In this document: positions 43,230 to 52,715 of the stretch, piece by piece | Layout of the letters: each line of letters begins with the position of its first letter | Numbering within the stretch: the first letter of the stretch is position 1 | Assembly (NCBI RefSeq): GCF_039537405.1 | Contig: NZ_BAABAL010000017.1 | Location: forward strand, 558,001-622,000 | Direction of reading: 5' to 3' | DNA from: Allokutzneria multivorans | Lineage (GTDB): Bacteria > Actinomycetota > Actinomycetes > Mycobacteriales > Pseudonocardiaceae | DNA: 64,000 bases | Program-made: the position numbers and the translations under genes | Notes under the pieces: model-generated | The model's input: the letters and a program-made list of their open reading frames with translations, nothing else | Database searches by the model: none | What the model was told of the DNA's origin: nothing

Positions 43230-46113
43230 CCACGACCGCAGCTCCGGCATGGACGGCTCGACCCGTCACAACCGCCAGGGCACGCGCGGCAAAGCCGACC
43301 AGCGGGCGCACAGCAAGAGAGGGCGCAGACTGCCCGGTGAGCAGTCGGTGCCGACCTACACGCCGTCCATCTCGGCGCGCAGCATCGACGGCCACCTGCT
43401 GCGCACCAGCCAGGACGTCTACGCCTGGTACCGGCTCTCGCCGCAGCGCTGGTCCTTCCGCTCGGACTCGCAGCGCCAGGACCTGATCCACGCGATCGCC
43501 GGGCAGTACGCCGAGCTCCAGGGCCGCTGGCTGCACCTGCGCGTGACCAACCGGCCCTACCCGATCCGGATGTGGGCCGAGGCCCACGTGCACAACGCGG
43601 TCGGCAGGCTCCCGGACACCGGCGGCGCGCTGTCCTTCGACGACTACATGGTCGGCGAGCAGCAGCAGCTGATGGGCCGCTCCATGGCGGAGAAGGAGGT
43701 CTACCTCGGCGTCCAGGTGCAGACCCGCAACGTGATGGACCGCGCCGTCGAGCGCGCCGCGCCGGTGCTGCGCAAGATCTTCCCCGAGGCCGTCGACGCC
43801 GAGCTGGTCGCACTGGACAGCGAGGTCGAGCACCTCGACCAGGTGATCGGCTCCGCGGGCCTGGAAGGCCGCCCGGTCACGGCCGAGGAGATGTCCTGGC
43901 TGATGCACCGCTCGTGCTCGCTGGGCCTGCCCGCGCCGCGCAACCTGCCCGCCGTGCCCGCCGCCGAGTGGGAGCCGGAGGACCTCGCGTCCTTCACCGA
44001 CGCCGCCGACTTCCACCAGGAGCCCTACGCGCCCACGGTCACCGTGCGCGGCCGCACCGGCTCCAACGCGGGCACCTCCAAGAACGTCGTGGTGCTCACC
44101 GTCGGCATGATGCACGGTCTGCAGATCCCGGAGATCGACGACCCGTGGGTGCAGCGCGCCGACCGGCTGCCCGCCTCCGTGGAGTGGTCTGCCCGGATCT
44201 ACGTGCGCAAACCCGAGGACGTCACGGGTGAGCTGCAACGGCAGATGAACAAGGTCCGCTCGCAGGTCCGGCACTACACCGACGAGCACGAGCTGGAACC
44301 GCCCCAGTCGCTGTCCCGGCAGGCCGCGCGCGTGCTGGAGATCGACGACGAGATGACCTCCGGCTTCACCGCGCTGGCCACCAGGGTCCGCTCGTGGTGG
44401 CGGCTGGCGGTGTCCGGCAACACCGAGCGCGACGCGCTGCGCCTGGCCCAGCAGCTCGTCGAGCTGTACAAGCCGAAGATCGCCGTCGAGCACCCCGAGG
44501 CCCAGTACTCGATGGCCAGGGAGTTCGTCCCGGGCGAGCCGCTGGCCTCCGCCGCCTACCTGCGCAGGGGCTCGGTCATCTGGGCCGCCTCCGCCGTGCC
44601 CACCGCGACCGCCGAGGTCGGTGACCGGCGCGGCATCCTGCTCGGCGAGACCTGCACCGCGACCCGGCGCCCGGTGGCGTGGGACCCGTGGATGGCGCAG
44701 GAGATCCGCGACGCCTCCGGCCTCACCGCGATGGTCGCGGGCCTCGGTGGCGGAAAGTCCTTCCTCGGTGGCGGCATCGTCTACAAGACGCTGCGCTCCG
44801 GGGCGTACTGGACCGTGCTCGACCCCTCCGGTCCGCTGGCGAAGCTGTGCGACCTGCCCGAGCTGCGGCCGTACGCGCGGCCGATCAACCTGCTCAACGC
44901 CCAGCCCGGCATCCTCAACCCGTACCGGGTGGTCGCCGAGCCGCAGCTGGAGCACTTCCTCGACGAGGAGGACCCCGAGCGGTCCTGGCGCAGGGAGAAG
45001 GCGCTCGCCGCCGCCACCCGCCGCCGCCTCGTGCTGGACGTGCTGACCGGCCTGCTGCCCTACGAGGTCTCGCGGATGCCGCAGACCAGGATCGTGCTGC
45101 TGCGCGCGGTCCGCACCGTCGGCGGCCGGCCCAACGCCAACCCCAGCATGGTCTTCGACGCGCTGCGCCGCGACGCCTCCGAACACCACGAGCACGCCAC
45201 CGTGGTCGCCGACTTCCTCGACGAGATGCGGGAGCGCATGTCGCTGCTCATCCCCGAGCACGACGCCGACCCGTACTCCGAGACCCGCGACGACCGCTTC
45301 ACCGTGCTCACCATGGCCGGGCTGACCCTGCCCAAGGAGTCCGTCGGCCGCGAGCACTGGACCGACGCGGAGTCCCTCGGCGTGGAGATGCTCAACCTCG
45401 CCGCGTGGCTCACCCAGCGCTCCATCTACGAGCGGCCCAAGGACCAGCGCAAGGGCGTCTGGATCGACGAGGCGTTCTTCCTCTCCGAGGTGCCGACCGG
45501 CCGCGTGCTGATGAACCGCTTCGCCCGCGACTCCCGCAAGTGGAACGTCCGGGTGCTGCTGTCCTCGCAGATCCCCGCCGACTTCCTGAAGATCCAGGGC
45601 TTCGTCTCGCTGCTGGACTCGGTGTTCGTCGGCCGCCTCGACGACGAGAACGCCCAGGCCGACGCGCTGCGGCTGCTCAAGGTGCCCGTCGGCGCCGGCT
45701 ACGAGCAGGTCGTCGCCAGCCTCGGGCGCCGTCCCGGCGGTGTGCGCACCGCGACCGAACGCGACCAGTCCCCGCGCCAGTTCATCTTCGGTGACGGCGC
45801 GGGCGGGGTCGAGCGCATCCGCATCGACTTCGGCGGTCCCCACCTCGCGCACCTGCGCGGGGCCATGGACACCACGCCGGACGCGATCCGAGGCGACGCG
45901 GTGAAGTCCGCGGCGGCCGTGCGGGCCCAGGACGCGGCCCAGGCACGGATCGACGCGGCCGTTCCGGACCTGGCCGGGGAGGACTACTTGGACGCCGAAC
46001 TGGAAGCCGCCCTCGACGAGGTCGGCCTTGACTCCGACGACTTCGACCCACGACCGGACGGGACCGACGACAGGGGCGGCAGGAGCCGTGTGGGGCGGGA
46101 CAGCGCCGCATGA
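43210..46113 (+). CDS. VirB4-like type IV secretion ATPase
   Basis: A 967-residue protein. GTG 43210 follows AAGGAGG at ideal spacing, inside the previous gene. The N-terminal half is the VirB4/CagE-like part (SVEWSARIYVRKPEDV). The C-terminal half is the AAA ATPase: Walker A GLGGGKS at 511-517 (K516) and Walker B VWIDEAFF with D753-E754; SSQIPADFL is the sensor region. It powers substrate transfer and subunit assembly. An acidic C-terminal tail follows. The gene overlaps the VirB6-like start by ATGA. Confidence 0.88.
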   Translation: MFRRRRNHDRSSGMDGSTRHNRQGTRGKADQRAHSKRGRRLPGEQSVPTYTPSISARSIDGHLLRTSQDVYAWYRLSPQRWSFRSDSQRQDLIHAIAGQYAELQGRWLHLRVTNRPYPIRMWAEAHVHNAVGRLPDTGGALSFDDYMVGEQQQLMGRSMAEKEVYLGVQVQTRNVMDRAVERAAPVLRKIFPEAVDAELVALDSEVEHLDQVIGSAGLEGRPVTAEEMSWLMHRSCSLGLPAPRNLPAVPAAEWEPEDLASFTDAADFHQEPYAPTVTVRGRTGSNAGTSKNVVVLTVGMMHGLQIPEIDDPWVQRADRLPASVEWSARIYVRKPEDVTGELQRQMNKVRSQVRHYTDEHELEPPQSLSRQAARVLEIDDEMTSGFTALATRVRSWWRLAVSGNTERDALRLAQQLVELYKPKIAVEHPEAQYSMAREFVPGEPLASAAYLRRGSVIWAASAVPTATAEVGDRRGILLGETCTATRRPVAWDPWMAQEIRDASGLTAMVAGLGGGKSFLGGGIVYKTLRSGAYWTVLDPSGPLAKLCDLPELRPYARPINLLNAQPGILNPYRVVAEPQLEHFLDEEDPERSWRREKALAAATRRRLVLDVLTGLLPYEVSRMPQTRIVLLRAVRTVGGRPNANPSMVFDALRRDASEHHEHATVVADFLDEMRERMSLLIPEHDADPYSETRDDRFTVLTMAGLTLPKESVGREHWTDAESLGVEMLNLAAWLTQRSIYERPKDQRKGVWIDEAFFLSEVPTGRVLMNRFARDSRKWNVRVLLSSQIPADFLKIQGFVSLLDSVFVGRLDDENAQADALRLLKVPVGAGYEQVVASLGRRPGGVRTATERDQSPRQFIFGDGAGGVERIRIDFGGPHLAHLRGAMDTTPDAIRGDAVKSAAAVRAQDAAQARIDAAVPDLAGEDYLDAELEAALDEVGLDSDDFDPRPDGTDDRGGRSRVGRDSAA

Positions 46114-48062
46114 CCACGCTGGTGGTGCTGGCGTTCGCCGTCGCGCTCCTCGTGGCGCGTCGGCGTGCCCGACGCAGGCGGCTCGACACCGTCCCCCGCT
46201 CCGGCTCCGCCGCGCGCCGACGGGCTCTGCTCGTCGTCCTCGCCATTGTCGGCATGCAGGCCGCCTTCGGCGCACCCGCCCTGGCCCAGACCTCCAGCTG
46301 CGCCCAGGCCCCCAACCCCGACCGTCCCCGCACGGGCATGGTCGGGGCCATCGATCCGACCCCGATCGACCCGGAGCAGCCTCCGAGCGCCTACGCCGAG
46401 TACGGCTACGCGGGGCAGATCTGGCACACCTACGACCTCGGATGTGGGCCGGAGGGAATCCAGAACCCGCAGGCCGTCATCGACACGTGGGCGGGCAACC
46501 AGCTCTTCAACCTCGGCAAGAACATGGTCGCCGCCACCAACGCACTGCACTACGCGCTGCTCGACGGCAAGCTGATGAAGCCGCTGGACGATCTGGTGCA
46601 GACCGGGACCAAGGCGCTCTACGACTCGGTGTTCGCCCCTTTGTTCGGGCTCGCCGCACTGATCCTGGCTGTGTTTCTGTTCCGGTACATCTGGAACGGC
46701 GACCTGGCCACGATCGGCAAACGAGGTTTGTGGGCGCTGGCGGGAATCTGGCTGGCGGCGGCGACGTATCTGACGCCGCTGCTCTACACCCAGGTGCTCG
46801 ATGGCGTGCTCATCACCGGAACCTCGCAGGTCCAGGCAGGATTCCTGCGCCAGGTGGGGATCGACGAACGACATGCCCTTCCCACAGTGCTGCACGACCA
46901 GGTCATTCTCCGGAACTGGAAGCGCGGGGAGTTCGGTTCACCTGACGCCCCGCAAGCCAACCAGTTCTCCAACGAGCTGCTGGCCGCCCAGGCGTGGACC
47001 AAGCGGGACATCGACGAACAGAAGGACGCTGGATCCCCGGACCAGAAGAAGGCCGCTTTCAAGGAGATCGCGACCAAGCTCGGCGGAGCGTACGGCTATT
47101 TCCAGGGTGTCGACGGCAGCCGCATGGGCGCGGGTTTCCTCGCGTTCCTGCAAGGAATCTGTTACTCGCTCTTCCAGCTGTTGGCCAAGGCCACGATCCT
47201 GCTCGGCCAAGTCTTGCTGCGCGTGATCATCCTGGCCGGGCCGATCATCGGCCTGATCGCGATCATCTACCACAACGTGCTGCGCCAGATCGGTCGAGTC
47301 GCCGGCGCGGCCCTGCTGAACGTCATCATCATCGCCGCCCTCGCCGGGCTGCACACCATGCTGCTGACGTGGATCTTCGCTCCGGACCGAGCACTGAGCC
47401 TGCTCACCCAGATGGTGCTCGCCGGTCTGGTCACGCTGATCTTCTTCATGATCGGCAAACCCATGCGGCGGATGTGGCAGATGGTCGACCTCGCCGTTGG
47501 CGCGGTCGGAAGCACGTTGCCCGCTACTCCGCCCGGGTTCCTGTCGCGGTTCCGGGGCAGGCGCGCCGGGCAGCGGACGCCGCAGGACGACTTCTGGGAC
47601 GAGGTTCGCGGCATGGACCCCGACCAGAACGTGGAGGGGCGCCGCAAGGGGTTCCGGGACCGGCCCGAAGCGGCCTACGCGGGCGGGCGCGGAGCACGGG
47701 GCGCGCTGGCGGCGACGGTGCAGGGCACGGTGGTCGGAGCGGACGGCCGGGTGCTGCCCGCGGGGGCCGCGCAGAGGCTGCACGAGGCGGGGGGCGGAGC
47801 GCTCAGCGCGAACAGGGCCGCCCTGCCCGCGGCGCGGAGCCGCATCGTGGACACGGCGTCGGTGTTCGACCGGAGCTGGGACCGCACCGGAGAGGACGCG
47901 GTCGTGGTGCCGTCGAGGCTGGACACGACGCCGAGCGCGGTCTCGTCCGGGTCGGTGTCGAGCCCGCGCCGCGCCGACATGGAGACGGTGGCGGGGCGGT
48001 CGGTGTGGGTGGTCTACCGGCCCTCGCGGGGGCTGGAGCTGCGCGACGGTGAGCCCCGATGA
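46110..48062 (+). CDS. VirB6/TrbL-like polytopic membrane protein
   Basis: A 650-residue protein. A signal-like helix (about 40-60, ending APALAQ) is followed by a soluble loop. Membrane helices occupy about 172-245 and 345-460: FLAFLQGICYSLFQLLAKAT, LIAIIYHNVLRQIGRVAGAA and MVLAGLVTLIFFMIGKPMRR. This arrangement fits the TrbL/VirB6 channel of actinobacterial conjugation systems. The last 180 residues are a hydrophilic Arg/Gly/Ser tail. Overlaps VirB4 by ATGA. Confidence 0.8.
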   Translation: MTTLVVLAFAVALLVARRRARRRRLDTVPRSGSAARRRALLVVLAIVGMQAAFGAPALAQTSSCAQAPNPDRPRTGMVGAIDPTPIDPEQPPSAYAEYGYAGQIWHTYDLGCGPEGIQNPQAVIDTWAGNQLFNLGKNMVAATNALHYALLDGKLMKPLDDLVQTGTKALYDSVFAPLFGLAALILAVFLFRYIWNGDLATIGKRGLWALAGIWLAAATYLTPLLYTQVLDGVLITGTSQVQAGFLRQVGIDERHALPTVLHDQVILRNWKRGEFGSPDAPQANQFSNELLAAQAWTKRDIDEQKDAGSPDQKKAAFKEIATKLGGAYGYFQGVDGSRMGAGFLAFLQGICYSLFQLLAKATILLGQVLLRVIILAGPIIGLIAIIYHNVLRQIGRVAGAALLNVIIIAALAGLHTMLLTWIFAPDRALSLLTQMVLAGLVTLIFFMIGKPMRRMWQMVDLAVGAVGSTLPATPPGFLSRFRGRRAGQRTPQDDFWDEVRGMDPDQNVEGRRKGFRDRPEAAYAGGRGARGALAATVQGTVVGADGRVLPAGAAQRLHEAGGGALSANRAALPAARSRIVDTASVFDRSWDRTGEDAVVVPSRLDTTPSAVSSGSVSSPRRADMETVAGRSVWVVYRPSRGLELRDGEPR

Positions 48063-48117
48063 GAACTGAGCCCTGATGAGAACTACGAGCCCGAGAGCTG
48101 AGAGGAGGTAGTCGCCG

Positions 48118-48705
48118 ATGCCGATCCGCACCAACCGGGGCCGCACCGCGGTCTACCGCCGGCTGTGGGGCTGGCCCCTGCGTTCGCCGACGCACTTCGT
48201 CATTTCCCTGGTCATCGTGGTGGCCGCGGCCACCGGGATCGGTCTGCTGTTACCGGACCCGCCACCGGAACGGGAGGTCCCGCAGGCCCAGACGACGACG
48301 CAGCGCCAGCCGAGCGGGACCGCTTCGGGACCCACGACGAGCGCGGCGCCGAGGATCACCACCAACCCGCTGGCGGCACCGGTGCCCGCTGCCCCGGCGG
48401 CGGAGGCGTTGACCGTGGCCGAGGCGTGGGCGAAGGCCTTCGTCACGCACCCGGACGGCATCTCCGACCAGCAGTGGCTGTCGGGGTTGCGCCCGCACAG
48501 CACCGAGGAGCAGATGGCGGTGCTCGGCACGGTCGACCCGGGCAACGTGGCGCCGAGCGCGGTGACGGGCAAGGCGACGGCGGCCAACGCGACGACCAGC
48601 TCGGTGGAGGTGACGGTGCCCACCGACAAGGGCTCGATCAAGCTCTACGTCATCCGCGTCCCTGACCAGGGCTGGCGGGTGTCCTACTACACACCCGTGG
48701 AGTAG
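48118..48705 (+). CDS. VirB8/TcpC-like membrane-anchored protein
   Basis: A 195-residue protein with an N-terminal cytoplasmic stub, one membrane helix (about 27-45), a Thr/Pro linker (50-95), and an external domain from about 97 (LTVAEAWAKAFVTHPDGISD) ending in two beta strands (SIKLYVIRVPDQGWRVSYYT). This single-helix plus NTF2-like layout is that of VirB8/TcpC. GGAGG lies 9 nt before the ATG. Assigned by layout and position. Confidence 0.6.
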   Translation: MPIRTNRGRTAVYRRLWGWPLRSPTHFVISLVIVVAAATGIGLLLPDPPPEREVPQAQTTTQRQPSGTASGPTTSAAPRITTNPLAAPVPAAPAAEALTVAEAWAKAFVTHPDGISDQQWLSGLRPHSTEEQMAVLGTVDPGNVAPSAVTGKATAANATTSSVEVTVPTDKGSIKLYVIRVPDQGWRVSYYTPVE

Positions 48706-48707
48706 CC

Positions 48708-49682
48708 ATGAGACGTGTCGTTCCCGTGTTTCTGGCGATCACGGCCGTCGGCACGATCATGGCCATCGCCGTGATCTCCGCGCTGCTCGGCGGTGCCGGC
48801 AAGCAGCAGAGCGGGCTGTCCTACTGCGCCCCGACGGAGTTCGGCGGCAACTGGTCGGCCTCCGGCGCCGCGCAGGGCGAGTCCGACGCGGCCAAGCTCG
48901 CCGACGAGTCCCGGCAGATCGTCGCGATGATCATCTCCATGGGCAAGCAGCGGAACCTGCCGCCCAAGGCGTGGCAGATCGCGATCCAGGCGGGGCGCAC
49001 GGAGTCGAACCTGCGCAACCTCGACCACGGCGACCGCGACTCGGTCGGCATCTTCCAGATCCGGGGGATGCACGGGCCGCTGTCGGACCGGATGAACATC
49101 CCGTGGCAGATCAACTGGTTCTACGACACGCTCGAACGCGTCCCGAACTGGCAGGACATGCGGCCGGGTGACGCGGCGCAGAAGGTCGAGCGCTCCGGCT
49201 TCCCGCTGCGCTACCACCGCTGGGAGTCGATGGCGATCTTCCTGATCAGCCAGATCGCCGGTGACGTCGAGCCCGCCGCCAGCTGCGAGACCCTGCCCGC
49301 GCCGTCGCAGGTGGCGCAGGCGGCGATCGCCTTCGCGCTCAGCGAGATCGGCTCCCCGTACGTGTGGGGCGCGACGGGCCCCGACACCTACGACTGCTCC
49401 GGGCTGATGCTGCGCGCCTATGGCGCGGCCGGGGTGAAGCTGCCCCGGGTCTCGCGCGACCAGTGGAAAGCGGGCGCCTACATCCCCCGGGCACAGGCCC
49501 AGCCGGGTGATCTGTTGTTCTGGGCCTACGACACGCGCAATCCGGCGACGATCCATCACGTGGCGATGTACCTCGGTGACGATGAGATGGTGGAGGCGCC
49601 GTACAGCGGCGAGAAGGTTCGCAGGGTCAGCGTCGATCGCTACCCAGGACTGCTGGACTACGTCGTCCGGCCCACCGCCTGA
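48708..49682 (+). CDS. Bifunctional lytic transglycosylase / NlpC-P60 endopeptidase (VirB1-like)
   Basis: A 324-residue protein. One membrane helix or signal (about 5-28). A lysozyme-like domain (60-185) has E99 in IQAGRTESNLRNL and the GDRDSVGIFQIRG motif. An NlpC/P60 domain (200-324) has C230 in YDCSGLMLRAYGAAG and His at 283/284 in IHHVAMYLGDDEM. It should open the cell wall where the secretion complex crosses it. The start is 2 nt after the upstream stop. Confidence 0.92.
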   Translation: MRRVVPVFLAITAVGTIMAIAVISALLGGAGKQQSGLSYCAPTEFGGNWSASGAAQGESDAAKLADESRQIVAMIISMGKQRNLPPKAWQIAIQAGRTESNLRNLDHGDRDSVGIFQIRGMHGPLSDRMNIPWQINWFYDTLERVPNWQDMRPGDAAQKVERSGFPLRYHRWESMAIFLISQIAGDVEPAASCETLPAPSQVAQAAIAFALSEIGSPYVWGATGPDTYDCSGLMLRAYGAAGVKLPRVSRDQWKAGAYIPRAQAQPGDLLFWAYDTRNPATIHHVAMYLGDDEMVEAPYSGEKVRRVSVDRYPGLLDYVVRPTA

Positions 49683-49720
49683 CGCGAGCTGGGGGAGCTG
49701 GGGACTTGGGAGGGGCAGGG

Positions 49721-50317
49721 ATGTACAACAACGAGCCGATTCCGCGGCCCGCGGGACCACCGGCGTCCTCGACGCCGTTGCGCGACTACCTCAACGGCGC
49801 ACGGCACGGGGTGGACCCCGGCTACGCCGTTCTGCCGCGCTCGCTCGCCGAGTCCATGCCGTTGCCCTGGCAGCAGCAGATGGCGCACCTGATGGCCGAG
49901 TTCCACCAGGCCTTCGGTCACCTGCGCTGGCCGGTCTACAAGGTGGTGCCCTCGCGCTACGAGCGCCTGGTTGACCTGGACGAGGAGCAGTTGGCCGAGG
50001 TCGGCGTCTTCGCGGAGATCGACGTGACCGGGGACCTCGTGTACCGGGAGCGCACCGGCGCGCGGATCGAGGACCCGGAGAACAAGCGGGTGCTGGTCTC
50101 CTGCCTGGACCCGATCCCGAGGCAGCAGGCGGGGCACGTGCCGCCCGCGCCGAACCCGATCCCGCCGGTGCCGCAGAACGGCGGCATGCACACGGGTGGT
50201 CACCCGGTGCAGCAGCAGCCGCCGCCGCGACACGCCCCGCCGCCCAACGGTCACCAGCCGCCTCCGATGACTCCACCGCACGGTCAACAGCTCCCGCCGT
50301 GGGGTGCGGGCCGCTGA
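49721..50317 (+). CDS. Hypothetical protein of the secretion cluster, Pro-rich tail
   Basis: A 198-residue soluble protein. ATG 49721 follows GGGAGGGG. A compact region (about 20-130) contains LPWQQQMAHLMAEFHQAFGH and YKVVPSRYERLVDLDEEQLA. The last 60 residues are Pro/Gln/His-rich. I do not recognise a family. Its position right after the VirB1-like gene on the same strand suggests a partner or cytoplasmic adaptor of the system. Confidence 0.6.
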   Translation: MYNNEPIPRPAGPPASSTPLRDYLNGARHGVDPGYAVLPRSLAESMPLPWQQQMAHLMAEFHQAFGHLRWPVYKVVPSRYERLVDLDEEQLAEVGVFAEIDVTGDLVYRERTGARIEDPENKRVLVSCLDPIPRQQAGHVPPAPNPIPPVPQNGGMHTGGHPVQQQPPPRHAPPPNGHQPPPMTPPHGQQLPPWGAGR

Positions 50318-50368
50318 TCACCTTGCCGGACGCGTGACATGTCCGATCACGCATGTCAGGCTCGGTCC

Positions 50369-50563
50369 ATGGTGGACGCGGAGAACGCCTGGTACTTCTG
50401 CCTGAAGCACCACACGGCCGAGCAGGGCAAGTCCTGTCGCGGTGCCGACCGGATGGGGCCCTACCCGGACAGGGCGACGGCGGAGCGTGCGCTGGAGATC
50501 GCTCGCCAGCGCACGGAGCGGGCCGACGACCAGGACCGGACGTGGGCCGATGACGAGGACTAG
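50369..50563 (+). CDS. Small conserved actinobacterial protein
   Basis: A 64-residue protein. WYFCLKHHTAEQGKSCRGAD-RMGPY then ATAERALEIARQRTE is a pattern I recall widely in actinobacteria as an unnamed protein next to RNase genes. Two cysteines in the first 35 residues may bind a metal. ATG 50369 is chosen as it starts the conserved part; ATG 50339 is an alternative. Confidence 0.65.
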   Translation: MVDAENAWYFCLKHHTAEQGKSCRGADRMGPYPDRATAERALEIARQRTERADDQDRTWADDED

Positions 50564-50602
50564 GACGAGCCGAAGCGCGCTCAGCGCGGTTAGGCTCAGC
50601 CT

Positions 50603-52024
50603 GTGCTGAGTCCGGCGGGCGGCGACCACGACGGCGCGTCCCTGCCCGGATTCGCCGCCATCCGCGCCGAGTTCCCGCTGCCCGGCCCCTTCCCCGAAGC
50701 CGCACTGGCCGAGGCCGAGCGCGCCGCCGGAGTGCCCGACGGCGTCGACCGCGTCGACGCCACCGACCTGCCCCTGGTCACGGTCGACCCCGTCGGCAGC
50801 CGCGACCTGGACCAGGCGGTGCTCATCGAGCGCCTGGGGTCCGGCTTCCGCGTGCACTACGCCATCGCGGACCTGGGCGTGACGGTTCGCCCGGGTGGCG
50901 CGCTGGACGCCGAGGTCCGCAAGCGCGGCCAGACCTTCTACCTGCCCGACGGCGCCATCCCACTGCACCCGCCGGTGCTCTCCGAGGGCGCGTCGAGCCT
51001 GCTGCCGGGCCAGGCGCGCGCGGCGGTGCTCTGGACGATCGACCTGGACTCCGACGCCGAGCCCACCCGCGTCGAGCTGCGCAGGGCGCTGGTGCGCTCG
51101 GTGGCGCGGCTGGACTACGCGGGCGTGCAGGCCGCGATCGACGCCGGCGCGCCGCACCCGTCGATCGCCGCGCTGCCCGAGCTGGGCAAGCTCCGCCGCA
51201 AGGCAGCGGCCGCGCGCGGCGCGATCGAACTCGAACTGCCCGAGCAGCAGGTGGCCTCCGACGGCAACGGCGGCTGGCGGGTGGTGATCCGCCCGAGGCT
51301 GGACGTCGAGACCTGGAACGCGGAGATCTCCCTGCTCACCGGCATGTGCGCGGCGCAGATCATGATCGGGGCCGACATCGGCGTGCTGCGGACGCTGCCC
51401 GACGCGCCGGAGCAGGCCGTGGTCGAACTGCGCCGCTCCGCCGCCGCGCTGGGCATCGACTGGGCCGAGGACGCGGACGCGGCGAGCCTGCTGATCGGGC
51501 TCGACCCGGCCAGCCCGGCCACGATGGCGCTGCTCGACGACGCGACGAGGCTGCTGCGCGGAGCGGGTTACACCGCCTTCGACGGAGTCGCCCCGCACGT
51601 GCGCGGCCACGCGGGCATCGGAGCACCGTACGCGCACGTCACGGCCCCGCTGCGGCGGCTGGTCGACCGCTACGCCACCGAGATCTGCCTCGCGGTGACG
51701 GCGGGCGGGGAGGTGCCGGACTGGGTGCGCGAGGCGCTGCCCGAGCTGCCGTCGGCCATGGAGAGCTCCGATCGGGTCGCCGCGCAGGTGGAGCGCGCGT
51801 GCATCGACCAGGCCGAGGCGTGGACCCTCGCCGGGCAGGTCGGAAGACTTTTCCCCGCCGTGGTGTTGCGCACCAACGGGGAGAGCGGCGGAACCGTCTT
51901 CCTGCTCGATCCGCCCGTCGTCGGCAAGTGCCGTGGGGACGGGTTGGTCGAGGGCCAGCGGATCATGGCGAGGCTCGTCGAGGTCGACCCGGCCGCGCGC
52001 CGAGTGATCTTCGAAGCCGCCTGA
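50603..52024 (+). CDS. RNB-domain ribonuclease (RNase II/R family)
   Basis: A 473-residue exonuclease. The catalytic segment VDPVGSRDLDQAVLIE has the Asp residues of RNB enzymes (DP.. .RDLDDA), followed by VHYAIADLGVTVRPGGALDA and YLPDGAIPLHPPVLSEGASS. The ring HVTAPLRRLVDRYA ends the RNB domain. It lacks S1 and cold-shock domains, so it is a short actinobacterial form. It starts at GTG 50603. Confidence 0.9.
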   Translation: MLSPAGGDHDGASLPGFAAIRAEFPLPGPFPEAALAEAERAAGVPDGVDRVDATDLPLVTVDPVGSRDLDQAVLIERLGSGFRVHYAIADLGVTVRPGGALDAEVRKRGQTFYLPDGAIPLHPPVLSEGASSLLPGQARAAVLWTIDLDSDAEPTRVELRRALVRSVARLDYAGVQAAIDAGAPHPSIAALPELGKLRRKAAAARGAIELELPEQQVASDGNGGWRVVIRPRLDVETWNAEISLLTGMCAAQIMIGADIGVLRTLPDAPEQAVVELRRSAAALGIDWAEDADAASLLIGLDPASPATMALLDDATRLLRGAGYTAFDGVAPHVRGHAGIGAPYAHVTAPLRRLVDRYATEICLAVTAGGEVPDWVREALPELPSAMESSDRVAAQVERACIDQAEAWTLAGQVGRLFPAVVLRTNGESGGTVFLLDPPVVGKCRGDGLVEGQRIMARLVEVDPAARRVIFEAA

Positions 52025-52042
52025 CTTTGATGAGGAGCAAGA

Positions 52043-52714
52043 GTGACTAGTGCCGATGTGCGTTCGCTGACCGTGGGGGTCTTCGGCGGCACCGGAGCGC
52101 AGGGCAAGGGCCTTGCCTACCGCTGGGCGAAGGCGGGGGTGAAGGTCGTCATCGGCTCCCGTGACGCCGCCCGGGCCGAAGCCGCGGCCGAGGAGCTGGC
52201 GCAGGCCACCGGCGGTGACGTCACCGGTGCGGACAACGCCTCCTGCGCGGAGACGGCGGACATCGTGCTGGTAGCGGTGCCGTGGGACGCCCACGCGAAG
52301 ACCCTGGAGCCGCTCCGCGAGACGCTCGCCGGGAAGATCGTCATCGACTGCGTGAACCCGCTCGGCTTTGACAAGCAGGGGCCGTTCGCCCTGGCAGTCG
52401 AGGAGGGCAGCGCGGCGCAGCAGGCCGCGGCGCTGCTGCCGGAGTCGCGGGTCACCGCTGCCTTCCACCACGTCTCCGCCGTGCTGCTGGCCGACCCCGA
52501 GGTCGCCGAGGTGGACATCGACGTGCTCGTGCTCGGCGACGACCGCGAGGCCACCGACACCGTTCGCGCCCTTGCCGACCTGGTCCCGGGCATGCGCGGG
52601 GTCTTCGGCGGTCGTCTGCGCAACGCGGGTCAGGTCGAGGCCTTCACCGCCAACCTGATCGCGATCAACAAGCGCTACAAGGCTCACGCGGGCATCCGGA
52701 TCACCGACGTCTGA
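52043..52714 (+). CDS. npdG: NADPH-dependent F420 reductase
   Basis: A 223-residue NADP oxidoreductase. GVFGGTGAQGKGLAYRWAKA is the NADP fold; VVIGSRDAARAEA, DIVLVAVPWDAH and VIDCVNPLGF match F420:NADP reductases. It reduces cofactor F420 with NADPH (or the reverse). It starts at GTG 52043 after an AGGAG about 6 nt upstream, 18 bp downstream of the RNB gene. Confidence 0.88.
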   Translation: MTSADVRSLTVGVFGGTGAQGKGLAYRWAKAGVKVVIGSRDAARAEAAAEELAQATGGDVTGADNASCAETADIVLVAVPWDAHAKTLEPLRETLAGKIVIDCVNPLGFDKQGPFALAVEEGSAAQQAAALLPESRVTAAFHHVSAVLLADPEVAEVDIDVLVLGDDREATDTVRALADLVPGMRGVFGGRLRNAGQVEAFTANLIAINKRYKAHAGIRITDV

Positions 52715-52715
52715 C

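Noticed and set aside
42931..46275. Long antisense open frame (about 1100 codons) opposite the VirB3/VirB4-like genes
   Set aside because: Its translation is Arg/Gly/His-rich low-complexity sequence typical of the third frame in high-GC DNA. The opposite strand has recognisable VirB4 motifs, good ribosome sites and coding-type codon use.
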